Assembly: GCA_017509375.1 (NCBI GenBank)
Contig: JAFWPT010000404.1
Span: 1 to 7,320 of the forward strand
Length of the DNA stretch: 7,320 nucleotides
Reading direction: 5' to 3'
Source: Bacteroidales bacterium
GTDB taxonomy: Bacteria; Bacteroidota; Bacteroidia; Bacteroidales; UBA932
The number at the start of each line of letters is the position of its first letter. Positions within the stretch are counted from its first letter, which is position 1. The notes beneath the pieces are model-generated. The model saw only the letters and a list, made by a program, of their open reading frames with translations, was not told the origin of the DNA and did no database searches. The translations under genes and the position numbers were made by a program. This document shows, piece by piece, positions 1 through 6,579 of this stretch.

Positions 1-375
1 GACCTCGGCAATGCCATTGCGGGAGCCCTGCCTTCTTTCGCGGAGCATAAGTACCTGGCCAAAGTGTACCAGGCCCTCAGGATAGAAGTGAACGACGAGA
101 TGCGTTCCCTCGGGAAATTCCTGGAAGGCGCCGCCGCCTCGCTGAAAAAGGGCGGAAGGCTCGCAGTAATCACCTACCATTCACTGGAAGACCGGATGGT
201 AAAAAACTATATACGCAGCGGCAACACCGACGGAAGCGAAAGCAAAGACGTGTACGGCCGCAGCTACGCCCCCCTCAAGGCGGTAAACCGCAAGCCGGTG
301 CTGCCGGAGGAAGATGAAATGGGAAGCAACACCCGCGCCCGCAGCGCCAAGCTGAGGGTAGCCGAAAAGAACTGA
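1..375 (+). CDS. rsmH: 16S rRNA (cytosine1402-N4)-methyltransferase RsmH, C-terminal part
   Basis: This is the 3' end of rsmH (mraW), open from the first base of the window in frame 1 and ending at TGA 373-375; 124 residues are visible. RsmH uses S-adenosylmethionine to methylate N4 of C1402 in the ribosomal P site of 16S rRNA. The visible part holds the family's C-terminal signatures: VYQALRIEVNDE, GGRLAVITYHSLEDRMVK and the final NTRARSAKLRVAEK. The stretch between them (SGNTDGSESKDVYGRSYAPLK) resembles the insert seen in Bacteroidota versions. The SAM-binding N-terminal two thirds lie upstream of the window, probably with mraZ before them. The GTG at 64 is an internal Val codon of the VYQALRI motif, not a start. 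ftsL begins 1 nt after the stop. Identification is secure from motifs plus position. Confidence 0.96.
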   Translation, partial: DLGNAIAGALPSFAEHKYLAKVYQALRIEVNDEMRSLGKFLEGAAASLKKGGRLAVITYHSLEDRMVKNYIRSGNTDGSESKDVYGRSYAPLKAVNRKPVLPEEDEMGSNTRARSAKLRVAEKN

Positions 376-376
376 C

Positions 377-727
377 ATGGACAAGACCTGGAAAATACAA
401 GACATTGGCCTGTGGTTCAAGAACAGCTTCAGGGCCATCTTGAAAGGCGAGTTTTTGCTTCGCCTCGATATCGGGCGCTATTTCATCCACATAGTGTACA
501 CCTTCTTCCTGCTGGCCATGATTATCTGGATCTCACTTATGATTGAGAATACGATGAACAAGGTAGAGCGGAACAAGGCGATACTCCACGAGCTGGAGAT
601 AGTGCATACGCAGAAGACTTTTGACGTAGTGAGCATCAGCAAGCGTTCTTCAGTGAACGAGATGCTCCGGGAAATGGGGTCCAAGGTAACCGAACCGCTG
701 AACCCCGCAACCGTTTTGGTAAAGTAA
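377..727 (+). CDS. ftsL: FtsL-like cell division protein
   Basis: A 116-residue bitopic membrane protein. Residues 1-33 are a cytoplasmic tail, about 34-56 are one hydrophobic transmembrane helix (YFIHIVYTFFLLAMIIWISL), and 57 onward is a Lys/Glu-rich helical stretch (about 57-82) typical of the periplasmic coiled coil of FtsL, followed by a short tail ending near NPATVLVK. In the divisome FtsL pairs with a second coiled-coil partner and activates the FtsWI synthase; that is family knowledge. Sequence conservation in FtsL is weak, so the call rests on size, topology and the fixed place between rsmH and ftsI, plus a general likeness to the Bacteroidota FtsL-like family. The ATG at 377 is 1 nt after the rsmH stop and no clear Shine-Dalgarno is visible. 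ftsI follows after 2 nt. Confidence 0.9.
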   Translation: MDKTWKIQDIGLWFKNSFRAILKGEFLLRLDIGRYFIHIVYTFFLLAMIIWISLMIENTMNKVERNKAILHELEIVHTQKTFDVVSISKRSSVNEMLREMGSKVTEPLNPATVLVK

Positions 728-729
728 CG

Positions 730-2619
730 ATGGAAGGAAGCAGCAGCATAAAGAAAAACCGGGACCGTATAGGAGTAATCCTGTACGTGTTCTACGTGCT
801 GTTGCTGCTCGCATCGGCATTATTGTTCGCGAAACTCATCTACATACAGATATTTTTCAAGCCCGATCCCAAGATACAGACCGCCCTTACCCCCAGAAGC
901 ATAGCCCGGTCAGTGGAGCCGGTGCGGGGAAACATCATCGACTGCGAAGGCAGGCTGCTCGCCATGTCGTGCCCTACCTACCAGATAGCGATGGACTGCA
1001 CGGTGCGCCGGGAGGAGTTTGCCGGCAACAAGAAGGACGGAGATCTGAAGGAACAACAGTGGCTCGAGAAAGCGAAAGATTTGAGCGTAGAGCTGGCAAA
1101 AGTATTTCCAGAGAAGAGCGCGGACGAGTACTACCGGCTGATAAAGACCGGCAGGCAGTCCGGCAGGCGCTACCTGAGGCTGGGAAAGCCGGTTGACCGC
1201 CATGTTTACAACCGTATCGCCGCTTTTCCCTTGTTCAGGGAGGGACGCTACAGAGGCGGATTCATCGCCGAACAGAAGAACATCCGTATCTACCCTTACG
1301 GAAAGCTTGCCCGCCGCACCATAGGCTTCGTCCGCGACAACAGCAGCGGCGTAGGCAACACCCACGTAGGCCTGGAAGGCAAATTCGACCATGTACTTCA
1401 CGGACGCGAAGGCAAGGAATGGCTCAAGGTGACCGACTACGGCCGCGTGCTCGACAACGACAGCACCAAGGTACGCCCGGAGGACGGCAAAGACATCCGC
1501 ACCACCCTGAACATAGATTACCAAGACATCGCATGGCGTTCGCTCTACGATGAGATAAAGGAAGAGACCGACTTGGAAGGTGCCTGCCTGGTACTCATGG
1601 AGGCCGCAACAGGTGCCATCAGGGCAATGGTCAACCTCTACCGCGAAGACAGCACCACCGACTTCGAGGAAGTGAGCAACCTGGCGATAGGAAGGGCTAT
1701 AGAGCCCGGCTCCGTATTCAAGACCGTGACACTGATGCAGGTGCTTTCAGACGGCTACATCAAGAGCCTGGAAGAGACCATCCCCACCAACCACGGCGTC
1801 ATCAAAAATGCCAAGGGAGTGCCTCAGGATGTCCATATCCTGGATCACGAACGCCTGCAAGGCATCAACAGCATTTCCATACTCGAAGGCTTCCGCATAT
1901 CGTCCAACTACGTATTCGGCACCCTGGCAGTTTCAAACTACGCCAAAAAGCCGACCCGCTTCATCGAGAACATACATAGCTACAAGTTGGGAGAAGTGTT
2001 CGACTTCGACCTTGAGGGCCTGGCGTCTCCCGTCATTCCTTCCCCAGGCGACAAAAACCGCTACTGGAGCCTTTCCGACCTTGCGGTAATGGGATATGGA
2101 TACGGCACACGTGAGACTCCAATGCACATTCTGTGCTTCTACAACGCCATCGCCAACAAGGGCAAGATGATGAAGCCTTACCTGGTGGAAGATATAGAGC
2201 AGAACGGGATAGTGAGCAGCAAACGCGGTCCAGCCCTCATGTCCACGATATGCAGCAAAGCGGTTGCCGACACCATTACAAGGGCACTCCGCGCAGTTAC
2301 GGAAGAAGGAACGGCCCGCCGTCTTAAGGATGCAAAATGCCGCGTGGCCGGAAAAACCGGCACCTCCTTCGGTACCTACAGCGGAGGTTCCTACAGAGAT
2401 GAACTGGGCCGGCGCAAGTACCAGGGCACCTTCGTAGGCTTCTTCCCCGCAGATCCGGAAAGCACTCCCAAATACAGCGTGATTTGCACCGTATTCAGCC
2501 GTCCCACCTCTAAGCAGTTCCAGGGCGGCGGCATCCCTGCCAGGGCGATAAAGAACCTGGTAAACGAATTATATAGTATTGACCCTGCATTCAGGCCCAA
2601 ATTAAGCGCTGCGAAATGA
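730..2619 (+). CDS. ftsI: Septal peptidoglycan transpeptidase FtsI (class B penicillin-binding protein)
   Basis: A 629-residue class B PBP that cross-links peptidoglycan stem peptides at the septum, working in the periplasm with FtsW. A cytoplasmic N-terminus is followed by a transmembrane anchor at about 14-36. The dimerisation/pedestal domain starts with EPVRGNIIDCEGRLLA (63-78), where Cys72 sits in the place commonly held by Arg. The transpeptidase domain runs from about 255 and carries all three active-site motifs: SVFK with nucleophile Ser328 and Lys331, SSN at 391-393, and KTGT at 542-545. The GYGYGT box at 455-460 is also typical. The protein stops about 85 residues after KTG, with no C-terminal PASTA domain, although many Bacteroidota orthologues are about 700 residues and carry one. 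The ATG at 730 gives a normal short tail before the anchor. The stop overlaps the murE start by 4 nt (ATGA). Confidence 0.95.
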   Translation: MEGSSSIKKNRDRIGVILYVFYVLLLLASALLFAKLIYIQIFFKPDPKIQTALTPRSIARSVEPVRGNIIDCEGRLLAMSCPTYQIAMDCTVRREEFAGNKKDGDLKEQQWLEKAKDLSVELAKVFPEKSADEYYRLIKTGRQSGRRYLRLGKPVDRHVYNRIAAFPLFREGRYRGGFIAEQKNIRIYPYGKLARRTIGFVRDNSSGVGNTHVGLEGKFDHVLHGREGKEWLKVTDYGRVLDNDSTKVRPEDGKDIRTTLNIDYQDIAWRSLYDEIKEETDLEGACLVLMEAATGAIRAMVNLYREDSTTDFEEVSNLAIGRAIEPGSVFKTVTLMQVLSDGYIKSLEETIPTNHGVIKNAKGVPQDVHILDHERLQGINSISILEGFRISSNYVFGTLAVSNYAKKPTRFIENIHSYKLGEVFDFDLEGLASPVIPSPGDKNRYWSLSDLAVMGYGYGTRETPMHILCFYNAIANKGKMMKPYLVEDIEQNGIVSSKRGPALMSTICSKAVADTITRALRAVTEEGTARRLKDAKCRVAGKTGTSFGTYSGGSYRDELGRRKYQGTFVGFFPADPESTPKYSVICTVFSRPTSKQFQGGGIPARAIKNLVNELYSIDPAFRPKLSAAK

Positions 2620-4091
2620 AACTGGCTGAACTCATAAAGAATTGCGGCGTCACCGCCGTCCGGGGTCCTCTGGACCTGGAAATCACTTCCGTAACCAACG
2701 ATTCACGGAAGGTCTGCCAAGGCAGCCTGTTCGTAGCCGTAAACGGTTGCGGCAACGACGGGCGCGCATATATTTCCAAGGCATTGGAAGCCGGTGCCTC
2801 TGCTATCCTCTGCGAAGATGACGGCAGACAGGAGCTTCACAATCCGGAGTCAGGGGCCGCTTTCGTTTTCGTGCAGGACAGCCGGAGCGCGGTAGCCTAT
2901 GCAGCAGACTGCTTCTACGGACATCCCAGCAGCAAGCTCAAACTCGTAGGCATCACCGGCACCAATGGAAAGACCACTACCGTCACCCTGCTGTACCATC
3001 TGTTCCGCAGCATGGGCTACGAGTGCGGATTGCTTTCTACTATAGCCAATTACGTAGGGTCCAAGCGGCTTGAGACCGCCAACACCACATCTGATCCGGT
3101 AACCATCAACTCCCTCATGTCGCAGATGGTGGAGGCGGGCTGCGAGTATTGCTTCATGGAAGTCAGTTCCATAGGAGTGGAGCAGGAAAGGGTAAGCGGT
3201 CTGGACTTCAACGTGGGCATTTTCTCCAACCTCACCCATGACCACCTGGATTACCATGGCAGTTTCGCCGAATATCTGCGCTGCAAGAAGTTATTCTTCG
3301 ACCGCCTCGGTTCCGACGCCATAGCCATAACGAACATCGACGACAAGCACGGCGAAGTGATGCTGCAGAATACGGCGGCACGCAAGGTGAGCTACTCATG
3401 CCGCAGCGCCGCAGACCACAACTGCCGCATCCTGGAGGAGAGTTTCGAGGGAATGCTGCTTCGAATAGACGGTACCGAAGTATGGAGCCGGCTGATAGGG
3501 GCGCACAACGCATACAACCTGCTGGCAATCTATTCCACTGCCGTTGAACTTGGAGAGGGCAAGGAAGAAGTGCTGCTCGCGCTATCCAAATTGGAATCCG
3601 CTCCGGGCCGCCTTCAGACCATCCACGGTCCCAGGGGTCTATGTGCGGTCATAGATTACGCCCACACCCCGGATGCCATGGAGAACGTGCTCAAGACTTT
3701 GAGGGATGTCGCCCCGGAAAAGCAGCTGGTCTGCCTTTTCGGCTGCGGAGGCGACCGGGACCGCACCAAGCGCCCGGAAATGGCGGCAGTCGCCGAAAAG
3801 TGGGCGGACCGCATATTCGTCACTTCCGACAACTCCCGCACGGAAAAAACGGAAGATATCATGGAGGACATACGCGCCGGTTTCAGTCCTGCCGGCTTGG
3901 CCAAGGCCGTCTTCATCGCAGACCGCAAAGAAGCCATACGCACAGCCCTCATGTTCTCCCCCGACGGGAGCACCGTACTGCTTGCCGGCAAAGGGCACGA
4001 GAATTATCAGATAATCGGCACTGAGAAGCGTCATTTTGATGAAACAGAAATAGTTACGGAGATATTTAAGCAATGCTGTACCACCTTGTAG
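2616..4091 (+). CDS. murE: UDP-N-acetylmuramoyl-tripeptide synthetase MurE (probably meso-diaminopimelate-adding)
   Basis: A 491-residue cytoplasmic Mur ligase that joins the third stem-peptide amino acid to UDP-MurNAc-L-Ala-D-Glu using ATP. The N-terminal UDP-binding domain shows NDSRKVCQGSLFVAV (28-42). The ATP-binding P-loop is GTNGKTT (115-121), the substrate loop is NTTSDP (156-161), and LTHDHLDYHG (206-215) is the central-domain signature. Lys224 in RCKKLF aligns with the lysine that is carbamylated in MurE. The C-terminal domain has DYAHTPDAM (347-355), the GCGGDRDRTKRP box (376-387) and GKGHENYQ (458-465). The amino-acid selectivity motif, DNPR in diaminopimelate enzymes, reads DNSR (405-408). 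The Arg and GKGHE are kept, so meso-DAP is the likely substrate, as is usual in the phylum, but this is inferred. It overlaps ftsI by 4 nt and mraY by 19 nt. Confidence 0.96.
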   Translation: MKLAELIKNCGVTAVRGPLDLEITSVTNDSRKVCQGSLFVAVNGCGNDGRAYISKALEAGASAILCEDDGRQELHNPESGAAFVFVQDSRSAVAYAADCFYGHPSSKLKLVGITGTNGKTTTVTLLYHLFRSMGYECGLLSTIANYVGSKRLETANTTSDPVTINSLMSQMVEAGCEYCFMEVSSIGVEQERVSGLDFNVGIFSNLTHDHLDYHGSFAEYLRCKKLFFDRLGSDAIAITNIDDKHGEVMLQNTAARKVSYSCRSAADHNCRILEESFEGMLLRIDGTEVWSRLIGAHNAYNLLAIYSTAVELGEGKEEVLLALSKLESAPGRLQTIHGPRGLCAVIDYAHTPDAMENVLKTLRDVAPEKQLVCLFGCGGDRDRTKRPEMAAVAEKWADRIFVTSDNSRTEKTEDIMEDIRAGFSPAGLAKAVFIADRKEAIRTALMFSPDGSTVLLAGKGHENYQIIGTEKRHFDETEIVTEIFKQCCTTL

Positions 4092-5230
4092 ATTGGCTTG
4101 AGAGCCTTGGAATACATGCACCCGGTATGGGTTTGATGCATTACCTTTCATTCAGGGCAATGCTGGCAGCCGTGTTTAGTATGCTTATCGCGTTCTTCGC
4201 CGGAGGCAAAATCATTAAGTGGCTCCGCAAACACCAGATCGGCGAGACTATACGGGACCTTGGTCTGGAAGGACAGATGCAGAAAAAGGGTACCCCTACG
4301 ATGGGCGGACTCATCATTATCGTTGCCCTGATCGGTTCATCCCTGCTGGTGTGCAAGCTGAACAGCATTTACACCATACTCCTGATGGTCACCACACTCT
4401 GGTGCGGAGCCATCGGCTTTACCGACGACTACATCAAGGTATTCAAGCACAAGAAAGAGGGAATGAGCGAGAAAGGCAAGCTCATATTGCAGTTCGGGCT
4501 CGGCCTGTTCATAGCCCTCACGGTCTGCATCAGCCCCGACATCCCTACGGACCATCTGGTTACCACCATACCGTTCGTAAAAGCTCACGAATTCGACTAT
4601 TCCTGGCTTTCCCCGTTCCACGGCCAGCTCGGAGTTTACTGCTCCTGGGGCATATACATGACTATGATTATTTTGGTAATCATAGCCTGTTCCAACGGGA
4701 CCAACCTCACCGACGGAATGGACGGACTGGCCTCCGGAACATCAGCCATAGTGGGTGTGGTTATAGGCGTAATGGCCTGGCTGAGCGGCGACGTACTGGA
4801 TGCAAAGTACCTCAATATCATGTACATACCGGGCGCAGGCGAAGTAGCCATCTATATGGCGGCGTTCGTCGGGGCGCTTATAGGCTTCCTATGGTACAAC
4901 ACTTTCCCGGCCCAGGTATTTATGGGCGATTCCGGAAGCCTGACCATAGGCGGCATCATAGGAGTAAGCGCGGTGCTCGTGCGCAAAGAGCTCATCCTGC
5001 CCCTGCTATGCGGCATCTTTGTCATGGAGAGCCTCTCCGTGATTATCCAGAGAACACATTTCAAACGCACGAAAAAGAAGTACGGAGAAGGCCGCAGGGT
5101 ATTCCTGATGGCACCTCTCCATCATCATTATCAGAAAAAAGGTATTCCGGAGCCGAGAATCGTAACCCGCTTCTGGATTATAGGAATTATACTGGCGGTT
5201 TCAACGCTGGCCATAATGAAGATTAGATAG
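4073..5230 (+). CDS. mraY: Phospho-N-acetylmuramoyl-pentapeptide transferase MraY
   Basis: A 385-residue polytopic membrane enzyme that transfers phospho-MurNAc-pentapeptide from UDP to undecaprenyl phosphate, making lipid I on the cytoplasmic face. Visible signatures are GETIRDLGLEGQMQKKGTPTMGG (starting at residue 57), the Mg-binding Asp pair in GFTDDYIKV (Asp118, Asp119), NGTNLTDGMDGLA (208-220), FMGDSGSLTIGG (283-294) and the HHH loop at 350-352 (PLHHHYQKKG). Many hydrophobic helices fit the ten-helix topology of the family. It is slightly shorter than the roughly 420 residues of some Bacteroides versions. The ATG at 4073 lies inside the end of murE; its product starts MLYHLVDWLE, which resembles Bacteroidota MraY N-termini, and a GGAG is present about 10 nt upstream. 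The next ATG, at residue 19, would still precede the first helix, so the exact start is less certain. No murF lies before it. Confidence 0.97.
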   Translation: MLYHLVDWLESLGIHAPGMGLMHYLSFRAMLAAVFSMLIAFFAGGKIIKWLRKHQIGETIRDLGLEGQMQKKGTPTMGGLIIIVALIGSSLLVCKLNSIYTILLMVTTLWCGAIGFTDDYIKVFKHKKEGMSEKGKLILQFGLGLFIALTVCISPDIPTDHLVTTIPFVKAHEFDYSWLSPFHGQLGVYCSWGIYMTMIILVIIACSNGTNLTDGMDGLASGTSAIVGVVIGVMAWLSGDVLDAKYLNIMYIPGAGEVAIYMAAFVGALIGFLWYNTFPAQVFMGDSGSLTIGGIIGVSAVLVRKELILPLLCGIFVMESLSVIIQRTHFKRTKKKYGEGRRVFLMAPLHHHYQKKGIPEPRIVTRFWIIGIILAVSTLAIMKIR

Positions 5231-5234
5231 TATT

Positions 5235-6578
5235 ATGTCAAGAATAGTGGTTTTGGGAGGAGCAGAGAGCGGCATAGGAGCCGCAGTGCTCGCGAAAGTA
5301 AAGGGATTCGACGTATTCCTGTCCGACAACGGGACTATCAAGGAAGACTACGCCCGCACCCTGCGCGAATGGGATATTCCGTTCGAGCAGGGAGGTCATA
5401 CGCCCGAGCGTATCCTCAACGCAGACGAGGTGGTGAAGAGTCCCGGCATTCCGTCCACGGCCCCGATGGTACGCGCCCTGGCCATGCAAGGCACGCATAT
5501 AGTATCCGAAATCGAATTCGCTTCCCGCTACGACAGCGCCAAGAAAATCTGCATTACCGGTTCCAACGGCAAGACAACCACTACATCCCTTATTCACTAC
5601 CTGCTTAAGGAAGCAGGGCTCAACGTAGGATTAGGAGGCAATATCGGGAAGAGCTACGCCATGCAGGTGGCCACCGAAAAACACGACTATTATGTACTGG
5701 AAATCAGCAGCTTCCAGCTGGATGACACGTATGACTTCAGGCCTGATATCGCCATCATCACCAACATTACGCCGGACCATCTGGACCGCTATGACCACAA
5801 GATGGAGAACTACGTACGCGCCAAGTTCAAGATTGTCCGCAACCTGCGGCCGGAAGACTGCTTCATATTCGACTCCGACGACGCCATCACCATCGAGCAC
5901 CTCAGCAAAATAGTCCTGCAGGCAAAGATGCTCCCCTTCAGTCAGGAGAAGAAGGATCTGCCCCAAGGCGCCTGGCTGGACGGAAACCGCATCGTGGTAC
6001 GCTACGAGCAAAGTGAAAGCGAGCTTTACCTGCAGGAGCTTGCCCTCGGCGGACGCCACAACGTTTATAACTCCATGGCGGCAGCTCTGGCTGCTAAGGC
6101 ATCGGACATCGAAGACGAGGTAATCCGCAATTCCCTGAAGAGTTTCTCCCCCATCGAGCACAGGCTGGAGCCGGTGCTGAGCATACGGGACGTCATGTAC
6201 ATCAATGACTCCAAAGCCACGAACGTAGATTCCGCCTGGTACGCCCTGGAGTGCCAGACCAGGCCTGTGGTGTGGATAGTTGGCGGCACCGATAAAGGCA
6301 ACGACTACAGCGTCCTGAACGAACTGGTACGTGAAAAAGTCAAAGCGATAGTGTGCCTCGGGGTGGACAACAAGAAAATACATGAGGCCTTCGCCGGAAT
6401 AGTAGGAGAAGAGAACATAACAGATACTCTCAGCGCAGAAGAGGCCGTACAAGTGTCCAGTAAGCTGGCAGCGCCCGGAGACGTGGTCCTGCTCAGCCCC
6501 TGCTGCGCCAGTTTCGACCTTTTCCAGAATTACGAGGACCGCGGCAGACAGTTTAAGAACGCAGTAAGAAAATTGTAG
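5235..6578 (+). CDS. murD: UDP-N-acetylmuramoylalanine--D-glutamate ligase MurD
   Basis: A 447-residue cytoplasmic Mur ligase that adds D-Glu to UDP-MurNAc-L-Ala with ATP, the step before MurE. The N-terminal nucleotide-sugar domain opens with RIVVLGGAESGIGAA (3-17) and contains VVKSPGIP (66-73). The P-loop is GSNGKTT (109-115). LEISSFQLD (155-163) and NITPDHLDRY (177-186) are typical of MurD rather than MurE, C or F. Lys197 in VRAKFKI aligns with the carbamylated lysine. The C-terminal domain has NDSKATN (324-330), GGTDKGNDY (350-358) and SPCCASFDLFQNYEDRG (421-437), where the family often has SPACASFD; Cys423 replaces Ala. Length is normal for the family (about 440-450). The start is 4 nt after the mraY stop, in an AT-rich spot without a good Shine-Dalgarno. 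ftsW starts 1 nt after the stop. Confidence 0.97.
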   Translation: MSRIVVLGGAESGIGAAVLAKVKGFDVFLSDNGTIKEDYARTLREWDIPFEQGGHTPERILNADEVVKSPGIPSTAPMVRALAMQGTHIVSEIEFASRYDSAKKICITGSNGKTTTTSLIHYLLKEAGLNVGLGGNIGKSYAMQVATEKHDYYVLEISSFQLDDTYDFRPDIAIITNITPDHLDRYDHKMENYVRAKFKIVRNLRPEDCFIFDSDDAITIEHLSKIVLQAKMLPFSQEKKDLPQGAWLDGNRIVVRYEQSESELYLQELALGGRHNVYNSMAAALAAKASDIEDEVIRNSLKSFSPIEHRLEPVLSIRDVMYINDSKATNVDSAWYALECQTRPVVWIVGGTDKGNDYSVLNELVREKVKAIVCLGVDNKKIHEAFAGIVGEENITDTLSAEEAVQVSSKLAAPGDVVLLSPCCASFDLFQNYEDRGRQFKNAVRKL

Positions 6579-6579
6579 C

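Noticed and set aside
64..66. GTG as a possible start of a short 103-residue protein.
   Set aside because: It is an internal Val of RsmH; the frame is open upstream to base 1 and the upstream residues fit the RsmH family.
376..729. Possible internal promoter or terminator around the rsmH-ftsL-ftsI junctions.
   Set aside because: The gaps are only 1 and 2 nt and I see no stem-loop with a T tract there; an internal promoter inside coding sequence cannot be judged by eye.
910..1524. A 204-codon minus-strand frame opposite ftsI.
   Set aside because: It is antisense to the conserved pedestal domain of ftsI, with no motif, no plausible ribosome binding site and no neighbours on that strand.
3639..4151. 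A 170-codon minus-strand frame across the murE-mraY junction.
   Set aside because: It overlaps conserved coding sequence of both genes and has no recognisable domain; treated as a chance open frame.
4219..5226. A 335-codon plus-strand frame inside mraY.
   Set aside because: It is a frame-shifted shadow of mraY, rich in Arg, His and Pro, with none of the hydrophobic pattern expected here and no family motif.
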